This document shows, one piece after another, positions 45,470 to 57,100 of a stretch of 64,000 nt of DNA. Both the position numbers and the translations under genes were made by a program. Origin of the DNA: Rhodobacter sp. 24-YEA-8 (lineage in GTDB: Bacteria; Pseudomonadota; Alphaproteobacteria; Rhodobacterales; Rhodobacteraceae); the NCBI RefSeq assembly GCF_900105075.1, contig NZ_FNSK01000001.1:1625001-1689000 (forward strand), written 5' to 3'. Positions within the stretch are counted from its first letter, which is position 1. Each line of letters opens with the position of its first letter. The notes under the pieces are model-generated. The model had not been told where the DNA came from, did no database searches, and saw only the letters and a list, made by a program, of their open reading frames with translations.

Positions 45470-46519
45470 GGCTCTGTTGCACAAATCGGCTGCTGACCGG
45501 ACTGCCCCCTTCCGCAGATAGACCTATCCTGCAACCTCTGTGATAGGTGTGCCAAGTGCGGTGAAGCCGTTCAGGACGGCTACGCGGACTTGGAACTCTG
45601 CAACCTGACGGTCGAAGTCCCTGGCTGACAGGCGCTGGCCCAGCAGTTTGACGCAGTGCATCTTGGTCTCTACTCGGCTTCTACGGTGGTAGCCGCTCCA
45701 TCGTCGCCAGATGATGCGCCCGACCCGCTTCGAAGTGCGCAGGATCTCGTTGCGGGCGATGGCCCCGGGGGTGTCGGGCGTCCAATACTTGGCGTTCTTA
45801 CGGGGCGGGATGATCGCGGCGGCCCCTCGGGCGGCGATGGCTTCATGGCATTTGCGGGTGTCGAAGGCACCATCGGCGGTGACGGTTGCGATCTCCTGCT
45901 CGGGCGGGATCTGGTCGAGCATCTCGGGCAGCAAGGGCGCATCGCCCACATTGCTGGTGGTGAACTCGGCTGCACGGATTTCCAGGGTTTTCTCATAGAT
46001 CCCGATGTGGATCTTGCGCCAAACTCTGCGTTTCGAGCCGCCATGCTTGCGGGCGTTCCACTCGCCTTCACCCTCGACCTTGATCCCGGTGCTGTCGACC
46101 AGCAGGTGCAGGGGCCGTCCGAACCACGAAAGGGAATGTTGACCTTCAGAGCCTTCTGGCGCCGCGACAGCGTGCTGAAGTCGGGCACGGCCCAGTCCAG
46201 GCCGATCAGCCGTAGCAGGCTCTCGACGAAGCCGGTCGTCTGGCGCAGCGCCATCCCGAACAGCACCTTCATCGTCAGACAGGTCTGGATGGCGGCGTCG
46301 CTGTAGTCGGGATGCCGCCCACGCTTGCCCATCGGCGCGGCCTCCCAGATCATGGCGGGATCGAACCAGATCGTCAGCGAACCCCGGCGCTTGAGCGCCT
46401 CGTTATAGGCGGGCCAATTCCTGGTCTTGTAGGCGGGGGGGCGTAGGTCTGCTTATGCCGCCTAGCTACCATGATGAATTCTCGAGATGAATCCCTCAGC
46501 CGATTTGTGCAACAGAGCC
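45470..46519 (-). mobile_element. IS5-type insertion sequence, degenerate
   Basis: 1050 bp with perfect 23-bp inverted repeats: GGCTCTGTTGCACAAATCGG at the left end and its complement at the right. It contains one transposase frame broken by two frameshifts. The flanks (GACGC and GCCCG) show no target duplication and belong to two different truncated genes on opposite strands, so an IS-mediated deletion has happened here. Confidence 0.88.
45524..46472 (-). pseudogene. IS5-family transposase, two frameshifts
   Basis: DDE transposase in three frames. The N-terminus (MVARRHKQTY) leaves the true frame at a seven-C run (plus-strand G tract 46435-46441); the next frame gives WEAAPMGKRGRHPDYSDAAI to PFRGSDGP, then a one-base deletion near 46111-46115 shifts to the frame of VDSTGIKVEG, TADGAFDT and RRSRVETKMH, which hold the acidic triad. 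The end is TALGTPITEVAG. Homopolymer shifts could be sequencing error or, less likely, programmed. As read it makes no full transposase. Confidence 0.85.
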
Positions 46520-46599
46520 GCCCGCAAGTCTTTCGGCACCACAAGTCGGGCGAAGAATCTGCCATCGCGGTTAAGAAGGTATCGTTGTGCGCCAGCCAT
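46520..46599 (-). pseudogene. 5' fragment of a tyrosine integrase at tRNA-Val
   Basis: Twenty-six codons, MAGAQRYLLNRDGRFFARLV then VPKDLRA, match the N-terminal DUF6538-type domain of phage and island integrases. The IS5-type element cuts it at 46519. It starts 90 nt past the 3' end of tRNA-Val(CAC) and reads away from it, the standard position for an island integrase. Confidence 0.75.
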
Positions 46600-46645
46600 C
46601 ACAGAACCGTTTTGTAACAGAGTTTGCAACGGTAGAATGGGAAAT

Positions 46646-46682
46646 GCCCAGCAAAACAAGGGATTTCCTTAGTTTGCTGGGC
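46646..46682 (-). terminator. Inverted repeat just downstream of tRNA-Val
   Basis: GCCCAGCAAA and TTTGCTGGGC (10-bp perfect arms, 17-nt loop) lie 6-43 nt past the tRNA 3' end. It may be the tRNA terminator or part of the old attachment site; there is only a short T run. Confidence 0.4.
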
Positions 46683-46688
46683 CAATAA

Positions 46689-46763
46689 TGGTGGGCGATA
46701 ACGGATTTGAACCGCTGACATCTTCGATGTGAACGAAGCGCTCTACCGCTGAGCTAATCGCCC
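46689..46763 (-). tRNA. tRNA-Val(CAC)
   Basis: 75 nt with encoded CCA. Acceptor GGGCGAT/ATCGCCC; anticodon arm CTTCG-TTCACAT-CGAAG, anticodon CAC; T arm GCGG-TTCAAAT-CCG(T) type. The tRNA is intact; the damaged island lies on its 3' side. Confidence 0.96.
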
Positions 46764-46775
46764 GGTGAGGGGCTT

Positions 46776-47180
46776 TTAGCTATCCTCTCCGTCCTCCGCA
46801 AGAGGCTCTTTCCCGCTTGCCTCTTTCTTTTCTCCGGCGTTCTTCACTTTTACAGTCAGAACTGTCGCGCCCGATTTATCCGATGATTTCACCACCTTGA
46901 GCCTGCCGAGACCGGGCAGGTTCAGCTCTTCTCCGGCCGCAAGCGCGGCTCCAAGCACCGCCAGAACAGCCTCGGACACTTCACGCTGCGTCTTTTTCGG
47001 AGCGTCGCTCTGCTCCGCCACACGGACCAGCAGCTCCCTGAGCTTAAGCCCCGCGGATTTCACCCGGGCCTCTTCACCGCCCTTGTCCGCCGGCGCAGCC
47101 GGGGCTTTTGCCGCTTTGGCGGGCCGCGCCTTTCTGGCCGGGGTCGCCTTCGGTTTCACCGCAGTTTTAAGCGCTGGCAT
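46776..47180 (-). CDS. HU-like DNA-binding protein with lysine/alanine-rich tail
   Basis: 134 residues. The C-terminal 85 resemble HU/IHF: a helical dimer part (LKLRELLVRVAEQSDAPKKT, VSEAVLAVLGAALAAGEELN), LPGLGRLKVVKSS and a short arm. In place of the long HU arm the sequence is brief. The N-terminal 45 residues (KTAVKPKATPARKARPAKAA...) are a histone H1-like basic tail. The start is the ATG of MPALK. It lies next to lon, as HU genes often do. Confidence 0.78.
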   Translation of the reverse strand: MPALKTAVKPKATPARKARPAKAAKAPAAPADKGGEEARVKSAGLKLRELLVRVAEQSDAPKKTQREVSEAVLAVLGAALAAGEELNLPGLGRLKVVKSSDKSGATVLTVKVKNAGEKKEASGKEPLAEDGEDS

Positions 47181-47264
47181 GGCCAAGTTCCCGCATATGT
47201 TTCACCTGCACCGAGCTTATCCATCCGCCCCTTGGCCCGCCAATGAAATTGCAGCAGCGCAAGA

Positions 47265-47299
47265 CAAAACGGCGCGGCAGGTGGGGCCTGCCGCGCCGT
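47265..47299 (-). terminator. Bidirectional terminator after lon
   Basis: A perfect 13-bp stem, ACGGCGCGGCAGG/CCTGCCGCGCCGT, with a 5-nt loop, followed on the minus strand by TTTG. It is 28 nt past the lon stop. Confidence 0.9.
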
Positions 47300-47326
47300 C
47301 TTTGCTGTCAGCCTGTCAGGCAGTGA

Positions 47327-49735
47327 TCAATGAGCGACCTGAGCCCGGTCGCGGCTTTCCGCTGCGCGGGCGGCCGCGGCAGCCTCTTCGGCAGCCTCAT
47401 CCCAGTCAACCGGCTCGGGCTGACGGGTCAGGGCGCGGGCGAGAACCTCACGCACATGGGTCACCGGCACGATCTCCAGGCCCTCTTTCACATTGGCAGG
47501 GATCTCGGCGAGATCCTTTTCGTTCTCTTCAGGGATGAACACCGTGCGGATGCCGCCCCGAAGTGCCGCGAGCAGTTTCTCTTTCAGGCCCCCGATCGGC
47601 ATCGCATTTCCGCGCAAGGAAACCTCACCCGTCATGGCAATGTCCTTGCGGACCGGAATACCGGTCAGCGCCGAGACAATCGCCGTCACCATCGCGAGAC
47701 CTGCGGAAGGCCCATCTTTCGGCGTCGCCCCATCCGGCACGTGAACGTGAATGTCCACCGTGTCAAACTTCGGCGGCTTGATCCCCAGCTGCGGGCTGAT
47801 CGAGCGCACATAGGAGGAGGCCGCGTCGATGGATTCCTTCATCACATCGCCGAGTTTGCCGGTCGTCTTCATACGGCCCTTACCGGGCAGTTTCAGCGCC
47901 TCGATATGCAGCAGATCACCGCCGACAGAGGTCCAGGCAAGCCCCGTGACCACACCGACCTGATCTTCCTTCTCGGCCAGACCGTAGCGGTAACGCTGCA
48001 CGCCAAGATATTCCTCGGCCTTGGCGGGCGTCACATCGACGGATTTCGACTGACCTTTCAGGATCTCGGTCACCGATTTCCGCGCCAGTTTCGCGATTTC
48101 CCGCTCAAGATTCCGCACCCCTGCCTCACGCGTATAATAGCGGATGACATGGTTCAGCGTCTCGTCCGGGACAGCGAATTCGCCCTTCTTCAGGCCATTC
48201 GCCTTGACCTGCTTGGGCAGCAGATATTGCTTCGCGATCTCGCGTTTCTCGTCTTCGGTATAGCCCGAAAGCGGGATGATCTCCATCCGGTCAAGCAGCG
48301 GCCCCGGCATGTTGTAGGAGTTCGCCGTGGTGATGAACATCACGTTCGAGAGGTCATATTCGACCTCCAGATAGTGGTCCACGAAGGTGCCGTTCTGTTC
48401 CGGATCAAGAACCTCCAGCAGTGCGGATGCCGGATCGCCCCGGAAATCCTGGCCCATCTTGTCGATTTCATCGAGCAGGATCAGCGGGTTGGTGGTCTTT
48501 GCCTTTTTCAGCGCCTGGATGATCTTGCCGGGCATCGAGCCAATATAGGTCCGCCGATGTCCGCGGATCTCGGATTCGTCGCGCACGCCGCCAAGCGAGA
48601 TGCGGATGAATTCACGACCCGTGGCTTTCGCGACCGAACGGCCAAGCGAGGTTTTCCCCACGCCGGGCGGGCCGACGAGGCAGAGGATCGGGCCCTTGAG
48701 CTTCGTCGCCCGCGCCTGAACGGCGAGATATTCGACGATCCGCTCTTTGACCTTTTCCAGCCCGTAATGATCACTGTCGAGCACCTTCTGCGCGGCCGGC
48801 AGATCCTTCTTGGTGCGCGACTTCACGCCCCAGGGAACGCCCAGCAGCCAGTCGAGATAGTTGCGCACAACGGTGGCCTCGGCCGACATCGGCGACATCG
48901 ATTTCAGCTTCTTGACCTCGGCATCGGCCTTTTCGCGTGCTTCTTTGGACAGCTGGGTCTTTGCGATCCGCGCTTCCAGTTCGGCAATCTCGTTCTGGCC
49001 GTCCTCGCCATCGCCGAGTTCCTTCTGAATGGCCTTCATCTGCTCATTCAGATAATACTCGCGCTGCGTCTTCTCCATCTGGGTCTTGACGCGGGTCTTG
49101 ATCTTCTTCTCGACCTGAAGGACGGAAAGCTCGCCCTGCATCTGGCCGTAAACCTTCTCAAGCCGCTCGGAGATCACCAGGGTTTCAAGAAGATCCTGTT
49201 TCTGCGCCACATCAATCCCAAGATGACCGGCCACCAGATCCGCCAGCCGCGCCGGTTCGCGCGTGTCGGAGACAGCAGCCATCGCCTCTTCGGGGATGTT
49301 CTTCTTGATCTTGGCGTAGCGTTCAAACTCTTCGCCAACGGCGCGCAGCAGCGCATTGACCGCTTCCTGATCGCCGGTCTCTTCCGACAGCGGCTCGACG
49401 CTCGCCTCGAAGTAAGACGGGTTATCGATGAAATCGGTGATTTTCACCCGCGACTTGCCCTCAACCAGCACCTTCACGGTGCCATCGGGCAGTTTTAAAA
49501 GTTGCAGCACATTGGCAAGCACGCCAGTGCGGTAGATCCCTTCGGGCGAGGGGTCATCAACGGTCGGGTCAAGCTGACTGGACAGGAGGATCTGGCGATC
49601 ATCCTGCATCACCTCTTCCAGCGCCCGCACCGATTTTTCCCGGCCCACAAAAAGCGGCACGATCATATGGGGAAAGACCACGATGTCGCGGAGCGGCAGG
49701 ACGGGGTAAGTGGAGGTTCTGATATCGCTCATCAT
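47327..49735 (-). CDS. lon: ATP-dependent protease Lon
   Basis: 802 residues: N-terminal substrate domain (YPVLPLRDIVVFPHMIVPLF), AAA+ module with Walker A LVGPPGVGKTSLG and Walker B PLILLDEIDKMG, and C-terminal Ser/Lys protease with the catalytic Ser in PKDGPSAGLAM and the Lys in GGLKEKLLAA. The C-terminus is acidic/alanine-rich (DEAAEEAAAAARAAESRD). Two ATGs in tandem start the gene; the second has the better spacing to AAGGA. Degrades damaged and regulatory proteins. Confidence 0.98.
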   Translation of the reverse strand: MMSDIRTSTYPVLPLRDIVVFPHMIVPLFVGREKSVRALEEVMQDDRQILLSSQLDPTVDDPSPEGIYRTGVLANVLQLLKLPDGTVKVLVEGKSRVKITDFIDNPSYFEASVEPLSEETGDQEAVNALLRAVGEEFERYAKIKKNIPEEAMAAVSDTREPARLADLVAGHLGIDVAQKQDLLETLVISERLEKVYGQMQGELSVLQVEKKIKTRVKTQMEKTQREYYLNEQMKAIQKELGDGEDGQNEIAELEARIAKTQLSKEAREKADAEVKKLKSMSPMSAEATVVRNYLDWLLGVPWGVKSRTKKDLPAAQKVLDSDHYGLEKVKERIVEYLAVQARATKLKGPILCLVGPPGVGKTSLGRSVAKATGREFIRISLGGVRDESEIRGHRRTYIGSMPGKIIQALKKAKTTNPLILLDEIDKMGQDFRGDPASALLEVLDPEQNGTFVDHYLEVEYDLSNVMFITTANSYNMPGPLLDRMEIIPLSGYTEDEKREIAKQYLLPKQVKANGLKKGEFAVPDETLNHVIRYYTREAGVRNLEREIAKLARKSVTEILKGQSKSVDVTPAKAEEYLGVQRYRYGLAEKEDQVGVVTGLAWTSVGGDLLHIEALKLPGKGRMKTTGKLGDVMKESIDAASSYVRSISPQLGIKPPKFDTVDIHVHVPDGATPKDGPSAGLAMVTAIVSALTGIPVRKDIAMTGEVSLRGNAMPIGGLKEKLLAALRGGIRTVFIPEENEKDLAEIPANVKEGLEIVPVTHVREVLARALTRQPEPVDWDEAAEEAAAAARAAESRDRAQVAH

Positions 49736-50038
49736 TCATCCTTCATTTCGGCAGACAGTGCGGCCCCGGGTATCGGCAGCCATCGCCATCTCCATCGGAT
49801 CGCCTGTTAATCTGTGTTGACCACAGTATGAATTCAAGTCTCCCCCCTCTCGCGGGGTCAGCAAGGCAGAATAGCGTGCGGGCATGGCTCTGCAAGAGGG
49901 GTTGGCATCCGAAATAGCCAAGTGACCCGGAACTCCATCCCCACCAAAGCCCGGGCCGGGACATTTTTTCCCTGTTCGCGCCACATCATCGCCCGGAAGC
50001 CGGATAACAAAAAGGTGACACCAACCAGGAGCCGGGTC

Positions 50039-50977
50039 ATGCTCAGGCGGATCATTCACCAGTATAAGCGCATGCTCTTCGGTGGCACCTTGCTGACCCT
50101 GACGCTTTGCTATGCCCTTTATGCGATGGACCAGTTCGACGCGGGCATGGTCGAGAGATTGCAAACGCCAGAGGGGCTCATTGCCATCGCCGTCCTCAGT
50201 TTTGGCTTTATCGCTCTGTGCACCGCGCTTCTTGCGGCTTTCACGCAGCGCTTTCTCGACGTGATCGAGGTCCTGCCCATCTCCCTCGCCCTGACAGCGC
50301 TGATCGTCTCGGTCCTGGAACGGATCATGCCACCGCTGATGGCGCTGATCGGTCCGAACCTTCCAAAGCCGCGCGACCTGACCCATTGGGGCGAGGTTGC
50401 AGGCTGGGCGGAGTGGAGCATCCTTTTTGCCTGTTTCTGCCTTGTTTGTCGTTTTTCAATCGGCCCCTGCCCGGACTGGATGCGCAGCAATGCAGGCCCA
50501 TATCGGGGTCGCTTCACCTCACCAGAACCACCCGAGGAGGCGTGGAAGCTGCTTTACCCGCTGCCTGGACAGCTGGACCGCTATTTTTACCCCGAAAGCA
50601 CTGTCAGTGCCGCCCCCGAGGGGATCAGCGCCGATTTCATGCTTCAAAGAAAAGGCGAGGCCCCGCATCTGGTCACCGTCCACGACTATATGCCCGGACG
50701 GCAGATCAGCATGGAAATGAACTTCTGGGATCCCGATGGGAAAGCAGCCTTCCCGGCGCGCGGTGGCACATTGTCTTTCACGCTCAGTCCCGACCCAGGT
50801 GGCGGCAGCAAGATCTCCTGGCAGGAAACTGTCCGCGGCGCATATCCGATGCTGCGCCTCGGTATGGCGCTGAGCTGCATCGCCCGCGAGGTGAATGACG
50901 GCTACGCCGCACGGGCAAACGGGCGCCCGGACCGTTCCCTGCTCGCCACGGGCACCCCACAAATGCCGCCGCGCTGA
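50039..50977 (+). CDS. Membrane protein of unknown function (LytTR-like tail not confirmed)
   Basis: 312 residues. Four hydrophobic helices (about 12-30, 46-68, 78-103 and 123-140) are followed by a cytoplasmic part of 170 residues (LLYPLPGQLDRYFYPESTVS, VTVHDYMPGRQISMEMNFW, LSFTLSPDPGGGSKISWQE). This tail looks like a small START/lipocalin-type beta-rich domain, but I cannot name it. Start chosen at ATG with AGGAG 9 nt upstream; the frame is open 39 codons further. The 303 nt between lon and this gene show no other feature. Confidence 0.65.
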   Translation: MLRRIIHQYKRMLFGGTLLTLTLCYALYAMDQFDAGMVERLQTPEGLIAIAVLSFGFIALCTALLAAFTQRFLDVIEVLPISLALTALIVSVLERIMPPLMALIGPNLPKPRDLTHWGEVAGWAEWSILFACFCLVCRFSIGPCPDWMRSNAGPYRGRFTSPEPPEEAWKLLYPLPGQLDRYFYPESTVSAAPEGISADFMLQRKGEAPHLVTVHDYMPGRQISMEMNFWDPDGKAAFPARGGTLSFTLSPDPGGGSKISWQETVRGAYPMLRLGMALSCIAREVNDGYAARANGRPDRSLLATGTPQMPPR

Positions 50978-50997
50978 ATTCTGTGGCTGGCACCCGG

Positions 50998-52270
<1,273 letters not shown>

Positions 52271-52307
52271 ACGCCCTGCCCCTTCCTGTGCCGCAAGAAA
52301 GCTCCTG

Positions 52308-52928
52308 ATGGAATCCCCTGCCGTAACCGCACCGGGTCAGAGCCCGAACCAGCCCCGTACCGCCGGGATCCTCACCGCGATCCGCAGCACCTTTGCCGCG
52401 AAGGGGTTTGACGGCACCTCGATGAATGACCTCGCCCGCGCTGCCGGAATGAGCGTCGGTAACTTCTACCGCTACTTCCCGTCGAAAACCGCGATCGTCG
52501 AAGCACTGGTTGCCCAGGATGTCGATGAGGTGCGTGTGCAGTTCCAGGCCATATTGGCGGCGCCCGACAAGATGGCGGCGCTGCGCGCCGGCATCGCGCA
52601 GCATCTCGAAGAGACAGGCCCGGATGACTGCCGGCTGGCGGCTGAGATATCGGCAAGCGCGCTCCGGCAATCCGAGATCTCCACGACCTGCCAGCGGATG
52701 GAAGAAACCGTCTGCGACATGCTGCTTGAGGTTTTCGCCGCCGTCTCCGGGCTTTCTCCCGAGACATGCCGCGCGCGTTTCAGCTCGCAGGCCCGCTTTG
52801 TGGTCCTGGTGCTGCGCGGCTATGGCCAGCGCTCTGACCTGAGCCCCGACCCGATGCTGTCCCAGCTGATCCGGCGCAGCATTGACCAGATCCTTGACGA
52901 TATCCCTCTCGCTCCTGCTCACGGTTGA
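52308..52928 (+). CDS. TetR/AcrR-family repressor of the efflux operon
   Basis: 206 residues. N-terminal helix-turn-helix FDGTSMNDLARAAGMSVGNFYRYFPSK (written in two parts: FDGTSMNDLARAAGMSVGNF and YRYFPSK), then a C-terminal ligand domain with ICDMLLEVFAAVSG-like helices. The start at MESPAVTAPGQ leaves the palindromic operator in the untranslated leader; upstream ATGs would place it inside the gene. Three nt separate it from the adaptor gene. Inducer unknown. Confidence 0.88.
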   Translation: MESPAVTAPGQSPNQPRTAGILTAIRSTFAAKGFDGTSMNDLARAAGMSVGNFYRYFPSKTAIVEALVAQDVDEVRVQFQAILAAPDKMAALRAGIAQHLEETGPDDCRLAAEISASALRQSEISTTCQRMEETVCDMLLEVFAAVSGLSPETCRARFSSQARFVVLVLRGYGQRSDLSPDPMLSQLIRRSIDQILDDIPLAPAHG

Positions 52929-52931
52929 CCG

Positions 52932-54155
52932 ATGCGCCAGCTTCTTGCGATTGCCGCCCTTGCCGCCCTGCCCGCTTTCCCGCTTCTGGCAGAAGACCAG
53001 CCTGCGCCCGGGATTGCCCTGCCGGCGATCCATGTCACCCCGGTCACGATGCAGGATCTAACCCAGCGCCTGATCGTCACCGGGCTGATCGCTGCGGTCG
53101 AAGAGGTCCAGGTGCAACCATTGATCGAAGGGCAGCCCATCGAGGAACTGCGCGCCGATATCGGCGACTATGTCGAAACCGGCGCGGTTCTGGCGGTGCT
53201 GTCTTCATCGTCGCTCGACCTCCAGCGCGCACAAAGCCTTGCGGGTCTGGCCCAGGCAAAGGCGGCGATTGCCCAGTCCGAGGCGCAGCAGATCGAGGCC
53301 CGCGCCGCGCGGGACGAGGCAAAACGCGTGTCCGAACGCACTGCCAGGCTTGAGGCTCAGGGCACCGCGACTTCGGCGGCCTCCGACAGCGCTTCGGCGG
53401 CGCTCCAGGCGGCCGAAGCGCGGGTTGATCTGGCGCATGAGACCCTGGCGGCTGCACAGGCTCAGGCCGATCTTGCGGCAGCGCAGCTTGCCAATGTCGA
53501 TCTCATGCTGACCCGGACCGAAGTAACGGCCCCCTATGGCGGGCGCATCACTGCAAGGAATGCCACCATCGGCGCGGTCGCCTCGGCGCAAGGGATGCCG
53601 ATGTTCGTGCTGGAAAAAGACGGCGCCCTGGAATTGCGCGCAGATGTGCCAGAGGCTGCGCTGCCCGCCTTGCGCGCCGGCCAGGCTGTGCACCTGCGCG
53701 CCGCCGGCCTCGCCGACATGCCCGGCGGCACGATGCGCCTGATCGAACCCGCCATCGACACCACCACCCGTCAGGGCCGCGCGCGGATCAGCCTGCCGCC
53801 CGAGCCCTCTCTGAGGACCGGCATGTTTGCCGAAGCGACGATAACGCTGGCGCAGGATCACCTGCCCGCCGTGCCGCTTTCGGCGATCAGCAGCAAAGAG
53901 GGCGGCGAGATGCTCCTGCGGATACGGGGCGGGATCGTCGAAGAGATCCCGGTGGTTGTGATGATCCGCGATCAGGGGTTTGCGGGGCTTGCGGCGGGCG
54001 ATCTGCAGCCCGGTGATCTGGTCGTCACCCGCGCCGGCGCCTTCATCCGCCCTGGCGAGAAGGTCAATCCGGTCACGGGAGCATCACCCGCCGCAGCGCC
54101 GGCGCCCAAAAATCCGGCTCCCCGGGAACCGGCCAGCCCGACCCCGGCGCAGTGA
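52932..54155 (+). CDS. RND efflux periplasmic adaptor (MFP)
   Basis: 407 residues with signal peptide (LLAIAALAALPAFPLLAED), lipoyl-like half (IEGQPIEELRADIGDYVETG), a long alpha-hairpin rich in Ala/Gln/Glu (AQAKAAIAQSEAQQIEARAA), beta-barrel (EVTAPYGGRITARNATIGAV) and a Pro/Ala-rich C-terminus. Links the inner-membrane pump to an outer-membrane channel; no channel gene is present here, so a shared TolC is likely. Confidence 0.92.
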   Translation: MRQLLAIAALAALPAFPLLAEDQPAPGIALPAIHVTPVTMQDLTQRLIVTGLIAAVEEVQVQPLIEGQPIEELRADIGDYVETGAVLAVLSSSSLDLQRAQSLAGLAQAKAAIAQSEAQQIEARAARDEAKRVSERTARLEAQGTATSAASDSASAALQAAEARVDLAHETLAAAQAQADLAAAQLANVDLMLTRTEVTAPYGGRITARNATIGAVASAQGMPMFVLEKDGALELRADVPEAALPALRAGQAVHLRAAGLADMPGGTMRLIEPAIDTTTRQGRARISLPPEPSLRTGMFAEATITLAQDHLPAVPLSAISSKEGGEMLLRIRGGIVEEIPVVVMIRDQGFAGLAAGDLQPGDLVVTRAGAFIRPGEKVNPVTGASPAAAPAPKNPAPREPASPTPAQ

Positions 54156-54165
54156 GGACTATCTG

Positions 54166-57100
54166 ATGAATTTCTCTGCCTGGGCGATCCGCAACCCCGT
54201 CGCGCCGATCCTTGCCTTTGTCCTGCTGATGGCGCTTGGCTGGCAAAGCTTCAACAGGCTGCCGATCACGCGCTTTCCCAATATCGACCTGCCGCTGGTC
54301 TCGGTCACCGTCGCCCAGGCCGGCGCCGCACCCGCAGAGTTGGAAACCCAGGTCAGCAAAGAGATCGAGGATGCCGTCGCCGGGCTGAACGGGGTGAAGA
54401 ATGTCACCTCGAACATCTCGGACGGGCTTTCGACCACGCTGATCGAATTTCGTATGGAGATCCCGACCGAAACGGCGGTCCAGGACGTCAAGGATGCGAT
54501 TGACCGCATCACCGGCGATCTGCCGGCCGATGTCGAGACCCCCATCGTCACCAAAGTCGATGTCGAGGGTCAGGCGATCCAGACCTTCGCGGTTTCCTCT
54601 CCGGCCATGACCATCGAGGAGTTGTCATGGTTCACCGATGACACGCTGACCCGCGCCTTGCAGGGCCGGCCCGGCGTGGGCCAGGTCAGCCGCTATGGCG
54701 GGGTCGACCGCGAGATCCGCGTCGATCTCGACCCTCTGCGCCTCGGCAGCTACGGCATCACTGCGCTTGCGGTCAGCCAGCAACTGGCCCAGACCAATGC
54801 CGATCTCGGATCGGGCAAGACCGAATTTGGCGGTGGCGAACAGGCGATCCGCACGCTGGGGAACCAGCAGACGGTACAGGGGCTGGCGGATGCGACCATC
54901 GCGCTGCCGAATGGCCGTTTCGTCCGCCTTTCCGATCTGGGCGAGGTCCGCGATGGTTACAGCGATCCGCAGAGCTTTGTGCGCCAGGACGGCAATCCGG
55001 TGGTGGCGCTGGCGGTCTACCGCTCGAAAGGCGCATCCGAGGTCTCGGTTGCGGCCACTGTGGCCGAGGCACTGACCAGGGTGCGTGCTGATCACCCGGA
55101 GGTGCAGATTTCCCTGATCGACGATCAGGTCTATTATACCCAGGGCAATTACCAGGCCGCCCTTGATACGCTGATCGAGGGGTCGATCCTTGCGGTTCTG
55201 GTCGTGCTGGTTTTTCTCAGGAACTGGCGCGCGACCTTTATCGCCGCGGTCGCGCTGCCCCTGTCGGCGGTGCCGACCTTCCTTGTGATGGATATGATCG
55301 GCTTTTCGCTGAATCTTCTGTCATTCCTCGCGCTGACGCTGGCGACCGGGATCCTCGTCGATGATGCGATTGTCGAAATCGAGAATATCGCGCGGCATAT
55401 GCGGATGGGAAAATCGCCCTGGCGCGCCTCGATTGATGCGGCGGATGAGATCGGTCTGGCGGTGATTTCTACCTCTGCGACGATCATCGCGGTTTTCGTG
55501 CCGGTCTCTTTCATGCCCGGCATTCCCGGCCAGTATTTCATGCAATTCGGGCTGACGGTCGCGGTTGCGGTGTTCTTCTCCCTGCTGGTTGCCAGGCTGA
55601 TCACACCGATGATGTCGGCCTATATCATGCGCCCGAAAGATGCCGACGGCCATACGGATGACCATCGGGATGGTCCGGTGATGCGCTTCTACATGCGGCT
55701 CGTAAGACTGAGCACCGGCCCTGCCCGCATGGGCCGCTGGCGCTTTCTCGCCCGCTACCTGACCCTGATCTTTGCCATCGTGCTGGTGACCGGATCGGTG
55801 ATCGCCATGTCACGGATTCCCGGCAACCTCTTCCCGCCCGATGACGAAAGCCGCTTCACCATTTCGGTCGAACTGCCGCCCGGCTCGGGTCTCGCAGAAA
55901 CCGACCGCGTGACCGACGAGATGCGCGCCGCCATCGCCCGGACCGAAGGCATCGAACATATCCTCGTCACCGGCGGCGCATCGCCTCTGGGCGACCGCGA
56001 ACTGCGCCGCGCCACCATCACCGTGCTGCTGGAACGCCGCGATGTCAGCCTCCTGCGAAGGCTCTCAGATGTGATGGGCCAGCTGCCGCTGATCGGGTCC
56101 TGGGCCACATTGCCGCCTTCTGACACCCGCACCCGCCCCCAGGACGTGATCGAGGCCGAAGTCTTTGCCCGTCTTGCCACTCTTCCCGATATCCGCGCCT
56201 TCAAGCTCGGGGGCCCCGGAGGACCGGGCGGCCGCCCCCTCGCCTATGACATCCTCTCGCCGGACGCCGATGCGCTGAACAAGGCCATCGAACAGCTGGA
56301 AAGCGCGCTGACCGGCGAGCCGCTCCTGATGAATGTCTCAACCGAGGCCACTCTGCCCCGGCCAGAGATCCGCGTCACCCCCCGCCTTGACGAGGCCGCG
56401 CGGCTTGGCGTCACCACCGGCGCCATTGCGGCCACCCTGCGCACCGCGACCATCGGCGATTTCGATGCGGCTCTTGCGAAACTCTCGATCGACAATCGCC
56501 TGATCCCGATCCGGGTGCGGCTGAATGACGAGGCGCGCGGCGATCCGGACCGGCTGGCCGCGCTGAAGGTTCAGACCGCCACCGGCATTCTGGTGCCGCT
56601 GGCCTCGGTCGCCGATATCACCATCTCGCAGGGTCCGGCGCAGATCAAACGGCTGAACCGGCTCCGGGTCGCGCAGATCGGCGCCGACCTCGCCCCCGGC
56701 GTGGCCCTTGGCGACGCCACCGCCCGGTTCGAGGCGGTCACTGCGGCGCTTGACCTGCCCGAAGGCGTCATCCTGCGCCCCTCGGGCGATGCCGAGATCC
56801 AGGCCGAACTTCTCGACAGTTTCGCCAATGCCATGATCATGGGGCTGATGCTGGTCCTTTCGGTGCTGATCCTTCTGTTCCGCTCGGTCATTCAGCCGAT
56901 CACCATTCTCGCCTCGCTGCTCCTCTCGGTCGGAGGCGTCGCCATCGCCCTGATCATCACCAATAACCCGGTCTCAATGCCGGTGCTGATCGGCATTCTG
57001 ATGCTGATGGGGATTGTCACGAAAAACGCCATCCTGCTGATCGATTTCGCCATCGAGATGCGCGCGCGCGGCATGGAGCGGATCGCCGCCGTGGTCGAGG

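Noticed and set aside
45524..46472. Programmed frameshifting in the IS5-type transposase
   Set aside because: Two separate shifts at a C run and a non-slippery site are better explained as mutations or sequencing errors than as a control device.
49736..50386. Minus-strand frame upstream of lon
   Set aside because: Lies antisense to the unknown membrane protein; charged low-complexity sequence with no domain. I also found no convincing heat-shock promoter for lon here.
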